From Escallonia rubra (lineage: Eukaryota > Streptophyta > Magnoliopsida > Escalloniales > Escalloniaceae), in NCBI GenBank assembly GCA_033065855.1, contig JAVXUO010003220.1:62001-126000 (forward strand): a DNA stretch of 64,000 nucleotides, given 5' to 3'. Under the pieces are notes generated by a model. It ran no database searches. It worked only from the letters and a program-made list of their open reading frames with translations, and had not been told where the DNA came from. Positions 15,701-24,188 of the stretch are shown one piece after another; the first letter of the stretch is position 1, and every line of letters begins with the position of its first letter. The position numbers were made by a program, and so were the translations under genes.

Positions 15701-18656
15701 ACCACTAAGTCCGTTCCTTTTCTGGTCATCAGACTCCTGGAACTCCCTCTGAGATCATGTTACCAGTATGTTTGAGCTAATGTTACCACCTAAAAGTGTT
15801 TGCAATTTTAGGGCTTTAACCTCCTACTGCACTACTATCAAAGCATCTATTTTTGCATTTTGTATAATGAATCGTCTTGATGCTGAGTGGCCTAGAAACA
15901 TACTTCAGCATGCACATATACTGAAGCACCGAGCCATCACTTGTCAGAATGTTAGGTTGCATGATGATGTGGAGCATATAGTTTTTCACTATCAAAGTAA
16001 ATAGAGAATTCAACCTACCAAACAACTTTAAGTCCTTTGCAAAAGCACCATTACCTCCAAAGCAGACATGGCAGCAAAAAGATTAAAATTCTCCCCATGA
16101 ATGAGCTCATCATTTTGAAGATCTGTTAGTACAGAAGAAAGCTCTAAAAAGTTATGGTACAATGAAATAGAAGCAGTATCAATATGAGAGCTATTATAGT
16201 CACTAAAATATGAATACACCCATGGATTTTTTTTTCTTTTTTTCAAAGGTGCGTCAGAAAAATGTGGACAAAACGAAAAGAATTAGGTAAAAGCAATTAC
16301 GCAGTCCATTATTATGAAAACAACCTACCACAACGTAACATGACCACATTAGGCAATAATATCACTAGCTGTCCACAGAGCATAATGAAAAAAAAAAAGG
16401 AAGGAGATTAACAAGTAGGAAACAATTACCAAATTAAAATTATAAGAGTATTAAAATAAATAAAAAAAGGAACCATTATGTCTTCTGCCTCCAACAGGCG
16501 CTTTCATTTACTGTCAGTTATGAGTAAAAGAAAGAATCTGCACCTTATAATTAGACTAAGGTAGGTAAAGCCTTTGAAACTTAAGTTGTGAACTAAGGTA
16601 GATAGCGCAGTTCAAGCTTGAGTTAAGATCTCCATGATCCATACAAAAGCTAAGCAATCCAAGATATTAACGTAAAAATTCGAGAAATTACGCATAGGGT
16701 CAAGAACCAAAAAACAAGAATAGATATAAACTAGCACCAAAGCTCGCGACTTACTTTCCCGTCCTTCACCATAATCACTATAACAACTTCTTAAGAAAAT
16801 CCAACTAAAAAATGACTACTGATAGGCGCCCCAAACTCGTTACAAAAAGTTGAAACCCAAAATGATGTGGCTGATTTAAGTCCAAGCCGTTCAAAACAGT
16901 CCACCATTACAATTCATAGTTGATTCAAATTTACCATCGCCATCGCTCATGTTTCAACTTATTGGTACACCCTGCCAGTGTAACTCGTAACCCATCTCTC
17001 CCGAAAGAAAACCAACTCTCCAGATCTCAGCCGCTGTCCCTTCCTCCTTCAGCTTCCATGGCTGCTAGGCAGGAAGGGGAGGCCCCCCCTGTGGCCCTTT
17101 TCCTTCTTATCCCTTACATCTCATCCTCTCCCACCCCCTTCGGCGCCCCACCCAGCCGATTCCCAATATCCACCACCACCTCTCTTTCCCTTCCGATCTC
17201 CACTGTCCCTCTAGATCGGAACTCCTTCAGCCCCAAAAGTACCCCATCCATTTCGCTACTCTCAGATCTGAGAGTTTTTCTCAGATCTGTCGTTGTCTCC
17301 GGATCGCGGTTCCGGCGGGTTTGGCTAGAAATCTCCGATGCGGGTCCGAAAAAATGGGTTTGTGGTTTGAAGATGCCGGATCTGATAGATCTGGAGGATG
17401 CACATTCCCTTCGAGCTATGGATCGCTCCAATCCGGCCTTGGGAGGACCCCCCTCCATCGTCTATGGCTCCGATGTTGACCGCGGCAGTAATGTAAACTG
17501 CCACTTTATGTGGCCCTAGGCTCTCACCTCTGTTTCAGTGGGAGCGAGGGATCTGACGCAATTTCTTGCATCTTCCCGATCTAGCTACCCCTTAATTTGG
17601 TATCCCCAAATACGGGTAGCCCTTATCTTTACTGTGTTTTCCTCCAAGGCCATGTTGGCCATTTCTGGGACCATCCGTTTGGATGCGTTGTCTCTGTTTT
17701 TTCCAGGAATGCCCATTTGGGTATTGCCTTTAGGATGTAATGGGTAATTTTAATTAATGCAATTTGCTTTTAAAAAAAAAGTTATTGGTACACCTAGAAA
17801 CAACAATTGATAATCACAATTCGTAACATCTCAAGTGCAGAGAAATAATGAAATCCATTTAGAAAGTTTTCAAACTTTCAGTTAACTAATTGCAATTATA
17901 AACAATCACTGCAACTTGGCACATATCCACAAAAAAATTCACTTTACTGAGAAGGCCGACATAGTACTCCCTCCATTCCATTGAATATTTCCCTTTTGAC
18001 TTTTCGCATCATCCTAGGAATTAGGATATATTCCGTGTATGTAAACATTCACTTCACTCGTCGTGTTAAACCTAACTTGACTAGTCAAACGATACTTATT
18101 TACTCTACGAGTGTTACTTAAGTTCAACTCCAAGTTAACAAACACAAGAATCAATCCTAGAAATTCGGAAAAATCCAATGGAACGGAGGGAGTGTCGAAA
18201 AAGTCAAAAGTCAGCGCAAAACGCTTAATTTCCAGTTTGGCTGCAACCTAAGCACAGTACTTTTCTCAATTAACCCATAAGCCCTAAGATAAAGTCAAAA
18301 AACCTAAATTAGTTACAAAAACATACTGCAAAATAACGTCAACAGCAGTGACAAAAAAAGTCAACACTGACATGCTTAAACTTTGTTTGCTTACAATCCA
18401 AGCACGAGCAATTCACTTGCAATTAAGCTCTTAGGACAGCTAGACATAGATTCTTTTTGGCAAAATAATCAAGTAAATCTCGGGGCAAAGCTGGAAAAAA
18501 GAATAAGTTAGGGCTAAGAAAAGGGAGCGGACCTTTGCAGGCCGTTTCTAGGAGAGACGAAACGTCGGCCCAAACGGCCTGGTCGCCGGAAGTGATGGAC
18601 GGAGTGAGAGGTACACGAGTATCTTTGTTGAGTTCGGCTGCGTCCTTTTCCGCCAT
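715..18656 (-). CDS. NAA35: N-alpha-acetyltransferase 35, NatC auxiliary subunit (MAK10 homologue)
   Basis: This is the auxiliary subunit of the NatC complex, which acetylates N-termini of nascent proteins beginning Met-Leu/Ile/Phe at the ribosome. The family hallmark MDPKMDSG is read at 13328-13351, just after the spliced stretch [19 protein letters not shown] reconstructed 16 coding exons (high to low): 18533-18656, 16055-16122, 13199-13354, 12917-13084, 10135-10285, 7829-7908, 5502-5777, 5289-5432, 4521-4655, 4245-4343, 3807-3863, 2651-2855, 2168-2286, 1944-2012, 1040-1138, 715-954. All junctions are GT-AG, phases agree, and the sum is 2190 nt (729 aa plus stop), close to the roughly 700 aa I recall for plant homologues. 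The start is the ATG at 18656 (MAEKDAAEL); the stop follows VVVKRS. C-terminal conserved blocks include [20 protein letters not shown] and [15 protein letters not shown]. No frameshift or stop is seen, so the gene looks functional. The introns are long and transposon-filled. Exact junctions are my inference; gene identity is firm. Confidence 0.95.
3005..3131. repeat. Short tandem duplication inside an NAA35 intron (two units, period about 76 bp)
   Basis: Two adjacent diverged copies share the core GCTGATGACTTCATTA (from 3005 and from 3081) and both end near CCGCTTTAATT. They lie in the intron between the exons at 2651-2855 and 3807-3863. No function is visible. Confidence 0.6.
5778..7828. other. 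NAA35 intron (2.05 kb) without a gene of its own
   Basis: This intron lies between the exons at 5502-5777 and 7829-7908. It is AT-rich, has a short G-rich patch near 6476-6500, and contains a decayed LINE scrap in its centre (listed separately). No intact reading frame with recognisable content was found. Confidence 0.6.
7199..7470 (-). mobile_element. Ancient LINE reverse-transcriptase scrap
   Basis: On the minus strand a 60-codon stretch reads ...[20 protein letters not shown], which resembles the conserved plant LINE reverse transcriptase block that follows the PREVLW region (consensus-like [16 protein letters not shown]). The flanking frames are broken by stops. It is a short fossil in an NAA35 intron with no visible ends or target duplication. 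Identification rests on one conserved block. Confidence 0.5.
7909..9540. other. First part of the NAA35 intron between exons 5 and 6 (counted from the start codon), nothing recognised
   Basis: This is the 3' portion (in gene orientation) of the intron between exons 10135-10285 and 7829-7908. It is AT-rich, multiply stopped in all frames and lacks clear repeats. The small open frames near 8269-9021 have no recognisable protein signature and are not called. Confidence 0.5.
9540..9720 (-). mobile_element. Possible tRNA-derived SINE remnant
   Basis: Read on the minus strand, an A-box-like GGCCTAGTTGTG (9703-9714) is followed about 50 nt later by a good B-box, GGGTTCAAGCCCC (9642-9654). This is the spacing of internal RNA polymerase III promoters in tRNA-derived SINEs. 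No cloverleaf is apparent, so it is not a tRNA gene, and no A/T tail or target duplication was identified. The ends are approximate. Confidence 0.4.
9781..10123. mobile_element. Non-autonomous hAT-like MITE inserted beside a NAA35 splice donor
   Basis: The left end reads CTATGTTACACGGACTC and the right end is its inverted complement with one change (GAGTCCATGTAACATAG). TCAGTAA flanks both sides (9774-9780 and 10124-10130), so the target duplication is 7-8 bp. The 343-bp element has no coding capacity. It lies only a few nucleotides inside the intron from the donor of exon 10135-10285, and the duplication preserved the donor sequence GTAGTTACTGA. MITEs with related ends are widespread in eudicots; the superfamily assignment comes from duplication length and is inferred. 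Confidence 0.75.
10558..11427. mobile_element. hAT-like non-autonomous element, family A copy 1 (870 bp)
   Basis: An exact 8-bp duplication CCCTGTAT (10550-10557 and 11428-11435) brackets a segment whose left end CTAAGAAGCACGG pairs with the inverted right end CTATGAAGCACCGG. The interior is AT-rich on the left and GC-rich on the right, with a (CTT)n tract near 11150-11180. There is no transposase frame. It sits in the NAA35 intron between exons 12917-13084 and 10135-10285. The open frames over the GC-rich part are low-complexity and not genes. An 8-bp duplication is typical of hAT. Confidence 0.85.
12400..12800 (+). mobile_element. LINE 3' fragment (C-terminal end of ORF2)
   Basis: A plus-strand frame at 12515-12721 reads [20 protein letters not shown]...[18 protein letters not shown], matching the C-terminal end of plant RTE/L1-type LINE polymerases (consensus-like TRRDRIRNEDIREKVG...LRWFGHVKRR). 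It lies antisense within a NAA35 intron. The 5' part of the element is missing and no ends could be placed. Confidence 0.65.
13668..13735. repeat. Poly-C tract followed by (CA)-rich simple repeat
   Basis: A run of about 19 C residues is followed by C/A-rich sequence ending in a short (CA)n. It is low-complexity sequence in a NAA35 intron; open frames across it are artefacts of composition. Confidence 0.8.
13765..14449. mobile_element. hAT-like non-autonomous element, family A copy 2 (685 bp)
   Basis: An exact 8-bp duplication CTCATCTT (13757-13764 and 14450-14457) flanks ends CTAAGAAGCAC and the inverted CTATGAAGCACCGG, the same as in the copy at 10558-11427. Both copies have an AT-rich left part and a GC-rich right part with a pyrimidine (CTT) tract, and both end in ...GCACCGGTGCTTCATAG. 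They sit in separate introns of the same gene with different target sites, so they are independent insertions. Confidence 0.85.
14560..15110 (-). mobile_element. LINE fragment (zf-RVT and C-terminal region), frameshifted
   Basis: On the minus strand, broken frames contain [19 protein letters not shown] (near 14900-14960), [18 protein letters not shown] (about 14720-14790) and [12 protein letters not shown] (about 14600-14640). In order these match the D-WVW-GxFSVKS, VAS-xxWGxxxSLxGV and WRERNxRxFEG blocks at the C-terminal end of plant L1 ORF2 proteins. Multiple frameshifts make it a fossil. It is in the same orientation as the host gene, in the intron between exons 16055-16122 and 13199-13354. 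Confidence 0.65.
16972..17781 (+). mobile_element. Retroposed insertion with 13-bp target duplication and A-tail
   Basis: TTATTGGTACACC occurs exactly at 16959-16971 and 17782-17794. The inserted 0.81 kb ends in ...TTTTAAAAAAAAA just before the right copy, the signature of LINE-driven target-primed insertion. It contains an open plus-strand stretch (to 17519) rich in Ser and Pro that includes [16 protein letters not shown], but I recognise no protein family in it. It may be a truncated or internally deleted LINE, a long SINE, or a processed transcript copy. It lies in the first NAA35 intron, antisense to the gene. Confidence 0.8.
17965..18193. mobile_element. Stowaway-like MITE
   Basis: The left end ACTCCCTCCATTCCATTG and the inverted right end ACTCCCTCCGTTCCATTG carry the classic CTCCCTCCGT Stowaway terminus (Tc1/mariner group). 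Length is about 229 bp with no coding content. The left flank has TA; the right flanking dinucleotide appears mutated to TG. It lies in the first NAA35 intron. Confidence 0.85.
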
Positions 18657-18870
18657 TTCCGAAGGCCGGTGGAGTAGCAGTGTGTTGATTCACGTGCTGC
18701 TTTTGGAGAATCGAGAGGGGTGAAAAGGGTGGAAGAAGGTAGGGGAAAATTACGAAAAAGGGCTTTACGGAGCGGGTGAGATGCGGGTCGGATCTTGGTA
18801 AGAACCGGCCCGGAAGGCACCCAACGTCGGCTTTGTTGGGCCTTTGAAGTTCGATGGGCCCTTCTATTCG
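18657..18870 (-). promoter_or_regulatory. Upstream region of NAA35 with two TGGGCC (site II-like) motifs and a G-box core
   Basis: Just upstream of the start codon there are two TGGGCC motifs on the plus strand (18837-18842 and 18855-18860) and a CACGTG core at 18691-18696. TGGGCC/site II motifs are established features of plant housekeeping and translation-related promoters, which fits a ribosome-associated acetyltransferase subunit. I see no TATA box close by. The motifs are seen directly; their function is inferred. Confidence 0.45.
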
Positions 18871-18977
18871 TCCTAGTCCTAAGATAAAACTTACAAAAAT
18901 GAGGTATTTACTTTAGGACAAATTTGTCTCCTACCTGAGTTTCCTACCCGAGTTGTAAGAATTTTCTTCGACCCCCG

Positions 18978-19120
18978 TGTATAGTGATAATTAATAGTCG
19001 TTAAATATTTTTAGTGAATTTTCTTCTAACACTTCAGCGACAATTATTAACAGCACTTTTTTAGCGTCACTGAATAAAAGCCACTAAAAATATTTAGAGA
19101 CGATTGATTGTCACTGTATA
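18978..19120. repeat. Fold-back (long inverted repeat) MITE-like element
   Basis: The arm at 18978-19016 (starts TGTATAGTGATAATTAATAG) is inverted at 19083-19120 with a few mismatches, leaving a loop of about 65 bp that includes GACAATTATTAACAG and AGCGTCACTGAATAAA. A related single arm occurs near 60917-60975. No reliable target duplication was found. It lies upstream of NAA35. Confidence 0.6.
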
Positions 19121-19740
19121 GGAGGTAGGAGGAAGATTCCTCTAACAGGATATCAGCCAAAAATTTTCTTTTACTTTATCTAAACGAGTCACTGTAGTAC
19201 ATGCGATGCGTGTGCGAAAATAAAATTAATAGTATAAATTTTATTTTAAAAAAATTAAACATCACGTATATGCGTTTATTGTCATATTTAGTAAAATGAA
19301 TCTTAAGTAACAGAAAAATAAGTTAGTTTTACGTGTCCAGAAATAAGGGAGCAAAGTATTATAATCGTATCAAATTTGGCCTTTAAATTTTTTTAACTAT
19401 ATTTTCTGATGATTTTTAACTTGAGAAAGCTAAACATATTTTTGTAGGTAGTTACTTACCAATTGATTATTTTGTGTCATTTTTTTTAAAAATTTCTTAG
19501 AATGTCACTTGTTATCATTGTAGGTTTGTAGTTATGTAACAACAAAAAGTTGTTACACCAAATTAAGTTTTAACTTTATAAGTAGTATAGATTCTGCCTA
19601 TGTAGCTTCCCCTGTATAGATGGGAGTGGGAGTAAAAAGTTTCATATTTCAGACATGATTATATACCATTATTGAAAGGTGTGCACATGTTTGTACTCTC
19701 GAACTTCTTGTGCTACCAACCTAGCTCGGATTCTATTATC

Positions 19741-20150
19741 TTAAGTCTTTTTGTCCATCCTAATGATGAAGATGAATTCTTTGCCTTCCATTTCTTCAAG
19801 ATCTTTTCTATTCTGTATGTAACTCTTTAATGTTAGATGTTGTCGTTGTTTAACTTTGTACAATACATACAATGATGAAAAGTAGCATACCTGCTTTGAT
19901 TGTATAAGTCTTGAGACTGAACATCCAATTAAAGTTTCTGCCGCATCGAACAATGTTATGAATGCTTGTTGTGTGTCTCCAACTATAGCCAGCTTCAACA
20001 TGTACCTATTGGTTTTAATCACTATAATTGAATCAATAATTTTTTTGTTCAAATAAATACACATGTCCTTTTTGTAGTTTTCCTTGGTTTTTAAGTTGTC
20101 GGAGGTTCACACTTTTCGTCCTTACAAGTTGGCCCTTGCACTGTAATAGC
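19741..20150 (-). pseudogene. Replication protein A large-subunit-like (RPA1 C-terminal OB-fold) fragment
   Basis: On the minus strand the stretch RYMLKLAIVGDTQQAFITLF followed by DAAETLIGCSVSRLI is read at about 19905-20003. It matches the C-terminal DNA-binding OB fold of RPA70 (consensus-like Y-L-L-VxDxTGxAxFxLFDxxAxxLIG). A second piece downstream, KDLEEMEGKEFIFIIRM (19747-19798), fits the following LxELxGKxFxFxI block. An upstream piece near 20105-20150 carries CKGQLVRTKS, possibly the end of the zinc-finger segment. The pieces are separated by intron-like gaps and the rest of the protein is absent, so this is a fragment. Such fragments occur as gene remnants or as Helitron cargo; neither can be decided here. 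Confidence 0.55.
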
Positions 20151-22782
20151 TAGTAACTTTTTTGCTGTATCTTTTGCATGCTTGATACCATGGTTCTTCT
20201 TTGTTCTCAATACTCAGCAACTTCGCTTTAAAAGAACAGTACAATTTCTGTGTAAAGGCATTATTAGTAAGTGTTGTGGGAAGATTTATGTGTAAAGACA
20301 TTATTACGTGTGTGTGTAATTATCTCACCTGAGCTATTTTTGGTGCATTTGTCAGGTTCCAGGGTTACAAATGTTGCATCTCTCATTTTTTCGAGTGGTG
20401 ATAGACAAGGGCTTTCCTTTTTCAACCTGTGTTTGAAGTTAAAAAGTGCGAGAATTCTGCATTACATAATGTTTTTTTCGGTTTAGATCATGTTTAAAGA
20501 GAATTCTGCATTACTAGTTTCTGATCAAAGTTGCTTCCTTGGATTTTGGGTTTATTTGTATCGTGCTGATGAATGATAGTGACAGTTGAGGTTCACCAGC
20601 AATATGTTTGAAAAGTGTTATGTTCCTCCTTTTATAATGCTTTTGAAATTCTGAGTAAAACACTTAAATTTGAAGGTAGTTTACCTTGATATTATGTCAC
20701 TTTGACATTATTTACTGCAATAATTTGTTGTTCTTCGGCTTCCGTCTCTAAATTTTTGCCTTCATTGGTTGCCAAGTTACCCCAAAGTGTTATAGTTGGG
20801 AAAGTTGACCTGCATTACATAAACAACATTAGTTATCTTCATGTTTTTTTTTCCTCGAGAATCAGATGGCCTTAGTTTTAGTGAAATACTCGTCGTCCGT
20901 CATGATTATTTCTCGCCTTTTATGCACAGTCCCATATCTGCTTCTCCTTATGCTTGAGAGTGAGTTTGCATTAACTACTACTCTTAGAATGCCTGTAGAA
21001 CAGTAGAAACAGCAGCAAAAGAAATAGAAACTAACATATCTTTGTCATAGTTAAAGTTTAAATTAACAGTAAGGTCATTGTGCCAAAATAGCCAAGTGTG
21101 AGTATGCGCTCATAAGTCCCAACACTAGTCGTTTGTATTCTCGTTCTTCTCCTTCAGCACATCTAGTACTTGTTAGTTACATGTTTGTTTGAATTTTCTT
21201 GCATTTCATGGATATTGGTTTACTAACCATCATTTTCCTTTTCATAGTACAGAGCTTGATTCAGAACTTGTGATTATAGTTATGCGACTAGTATCAATAT
21301 TACGAATATTACTAACCATTGTTGTGGACATGGTATGAATATTATATACCGCTAGCGTATTCATAAACACATTTTTTCAGCCTAATTCAACGAACTGGAT
21401 AAGTCTTTCGCTTTTCATTTATACTGGAGCTAATCCAAGATTCAGGTAAAAGGTCACTACTCACTAGGCCGCCTCTAATAAACATGGGTAAAAGGTCACA
21501 TGGCTTTTCCATTGAAACAAGCTTTCCCTTGTAATATTGATCATCCCAATCGATCAGAAATCTGTAGTGACTAAGTGAGAGGGCCTTTAAGCTGCTTCTA
21601 TATGTTATGAAATTTTAGGAACTTTGATGTATGCGAAGTGTGTGAGAAAATACGCATGACTCTCTTTCTTCTTTTGCTTAAGTCTATTTAAAGATAAGTT
21701 TGTGTTCGTGCTATACAGGGGAGGCTCCTTTTTTGTAGCGTGTCCTTAAGAGAACACTATGTCTAATTTGTTATCAGAGTGTGGGATTGCAGGTTAGATA
21801 AAGAGAAGATGCGACCGAGAGTGGTCGATATGGAGCCTGGACGGGTTTGAGTGTCCGCTTATAATGAAGATACAGTTGTTGTGAAACACAGTATAATAGT
21901 AGTATATCTTCTGTTGTTTTTTTTCTCCATTTAACATCTTGTAATATAGTTCTTGCATCTTATTATTTCTTTTCAGTGTTTATGTGGTTCTAGACCTTTA
22001 CTTTACCATAAAAAATATACACCACCATCAAGCGAGTGACACTCCGCGACGGATATTGGAGAGAGGGGGGGGGGGGCATTTGTTTGAGAATTTGGGGCCA
22101 TAGCTACCCCAAAAATCTTGAAAATTTTAAGTTAATTACATTATATTTTACAGCAAATAATAGTCTTCGTCTTCCAAATAGGTATCGATGCATCAGTATT
22201 CTTCATTAAATCACGCCACGCATTCATTCAAATTATCACCTACTTTGGCTTTACCTAATGAATTTAATTTATATATAAGAAAATAATTAAAATAACCTAA
22301 TGTAGCAAGTCAAACGACTTGCTACATTTAATTGATTATACTACTTATTCCATATTCCTTTCATTATATATTGTATAATTTCAACAAATTTAAGTATGTA
22401 ATTAAAGTTTCTCTGACTACATTTTACTTTGTGCGGACATGTGATCAATTTGTTCTCCTTTTTGTAACCGATCCATCGTGTGTCACGTCGCCCTATCCAT
22501 AGAGGAAGAAGGCGGCAATTTTCCTTTTATCGACTATTTTTTGTAAGTTTAGTAATTATTCAGATGTTATTCTAATTTGATGAATTGTTAAATGTGATAA
22601 ATAATATAGCGTATCAGTAGGTAATTTTTATTTATTCATAATTTCACGAATATACTTTAGCCTCCTAATGGTCAAACATATACTGAGGACATGTATGTCT
22701 TGGTGATATATTCTAAATCTTTTTCTAGAATCTTTACCTCAATAGAATTACAATCCTTGGACGAGAAGGAATATAATTTATG
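20151..22782. other. Intergenic region, nothing recognised
   Basis: AT-rich DNA between the RPA1-like fragment and the F-box gene promoter. It has a G-run near 22065-22076 and no convincing coding, RNA or transposon signature. The open frame at 20271-20486 is short and compositionally unremarkable. Confidence 0.5.
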
Positions 22783-22790
22783 TATATAAG
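22783..22790 (+). promoter_or_regulatory. Candidate TATA box of the F-box gene
   Basis: TATATAAG lies 175 bp upstream of the chosen start codon at 22965. That leaves room for a 5' UTR of about 140-150 nt if transcription starts about 30 nt downstream. Position and sequence fit a plant TATA box; no expression evidence is available. Confidence 0.45.
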
Positions 22791-22964
22791 TACCTTAATT
22801 GCCTCCTACTAGAATATTGTCTCCCAATAGAAGAAGAGCTCTCTCCCGATAAGAGCTCTCACAGGTATACAGTGTATGTCTTTTTTATCGCAGATAATCC
22901 TCACAATGGTTTTGTATCTCACAAGTATGTATTAGGGTTTTGCATACTGTTGAAACACACGAAG

Positions 22965-24188
22965 ATGGAGAGGAATGTTCCGCTGTACATGTGTAGGTAT
23001 CCTAGAGCTTTGGGAGCTATAGAAGACCTATGGATCGAAGAATACAGATACAAACTCAGAGAGGAAAGGTTAGTTGCAGCGAGAAAGAAGGAACAAGAAG
23101 ATAAAGAAGACGACCAGGCGGACCAGCCAATAACACTGCCAGGTCTGTCGGGCGAATTCGTGGTATCGGAAATTGTTTCAAGGCTGCCTGCGAGGTCGCT
23201 GTCGCGTTTCAGGTGCGTTTGCAAGCTGTGGCGCTCTCTTCTTGCGAACCCAGCGCTCATGAGAACAATGCCTAACGTCCGCCATAAAGTTCTTATCCAA
23301 TCTATTGGTGATCGTTTTTACTCGATAGACTACGAGGCAAGTGATTGGAACGTCGTGCCCCTAGATTTCCCTACTCATGAAATTGGTCAACCCTACTATA
23401 ATCCAAGCGTTCTAAGTGTTGGTTCTTGCAATGGCTGGGTGTGTGTAGACATTCACCGACGTGCATCTGAGTCTACCATACTTGTATGGAACCCATTAAC
23501 AGGACAGTACAAAAGTATACCGGATCCGTGCCGTGATCCTTTTTATCGTCGTGATATTGGATTCGGTTATGATTCTTGTGCTGATGATTACTTTGTGGTG
23601 AGGATGTATACGAAACGCCCCATATCTGTTGATGTGTATATGCTGAAAAGGAATTCGTGGGAAAAGATAGAGGTTGTCCCTGGTTTAATCGACGCGAATG
23701 ATTTTGTTGTGTCTGATGTTGCTGTAAATGGATCTGTGGTATATCTTCTCATTAATGGTATGGATAGGCTTGCTAGCTTTGATTTAAAAGATGGGAAATT
23801 TCGTCATGTGCCCTTGCCTGATGATTTACGTGGAGCAGAAGGCAAATTAGGGTTGGACGTGTTGGAAGGATGTCTTACTGTAGTAGAATGGTCCCAGGAG
23901 AAGCCCCAAGGTCAAGTGTGGCAGCTCAAACAAGAAAGCAGCAACACCACCCCTATGAAACAAGTTTGGGTTAAGCACTCCGAGCTGACTCTTGCTTCTA
24001 CGTTTGACGTCCAATTTCGTTTTGCACGGGATGGAAAAGTGGTGGGCTTGAGCAGGTTTAGACGTCGCTATGACCTAGTTATATGCGATGGCAACGAGAA
24101 AAAAACTGCGCTAATCATTGGCCTAGTGAGTAATGTGAAGGACATGTGGACTTATGTTGAAAATCCTTTTTCACTGAAACCCTATTGA
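22965..24188 (+). CDS. F-box protein with F-box-associated (FBA/kelch-like) domain
   Basis: Single-exon gene of 407 aa starting at MERNVPLYMC. F-box proteins bind SKP1 through the F-box and present substrates to the SCF (CUL1) ubiquitin ligase. A charged N-terminal helix (residues about 20-52, KLREERLVAARKKEQE) precedes the F-box at about 61-97 (LSGEFVVSEIVSRLPARSLS then RFRCVCKLWRSLL). The F-box-associated region covers about 140-370 and contains the typical SCNGWVCV, ILVWNPLTGQYKSIP, IGFGYDS, VYMLKRNSWEKI and VVYLLING blocks. The frame is open upstream to an ATG at 22872, but the first 31 residues look like translated 5' UTR, so I prefer 22965. The substrate is not predictable. No lesions are seen; it is likely functional. 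Confidence 0.88.
   Translation: MERNVPLYMCRYPRALGAIEDLWIEEYRYKLREERLVAARKKEQEDKEDDQADQPITLPGLSGEFVVSEIVSRLPARSLSRFRCVCKLWRSLLANPALMRTMPNVRHKVLIQSIGDRFYSIDYEASDWNVVPLDFPTHEIGQPYYNPSVLSVGSCNGWVCVDIHRRASESTILVWNPLTGQYKSIPDPCRDPFYRRDIGFGYDSCADDYFVVRMYTKRPISVDVYMLKRNSWEKIEVVPGLIDANDFVVSDVAVNGSVVYLLINGMDRLASFDLKDGKFRHVPLPDDLRGAEGKLGLDVLEGCLTVVEWSQEKPQGQVWQLKQESSNTTPMKQVWVKHSELTLASTFDVQFRFARDGKVVGLSRFRRRYDLVICDGNEKKTALIIGLVSNVKDMWTYVENPFSLKPY

Noticed and set aside
17114..17458. 114-codon minus-strand frame
   Set aside because: It is antisense to the open stretch of the retroposed insertion, without recognisable motifs; a shadow frame.
22872..22964. Upstream in-frame ATG as the start of the F-box protein
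   Set aside because: The extra 31 residues (FFIADNPHNGF...) are unlike the charged N-terminus that follows and lie where the 5' UTR is expected from the TATA position; the possibility is not excluded.
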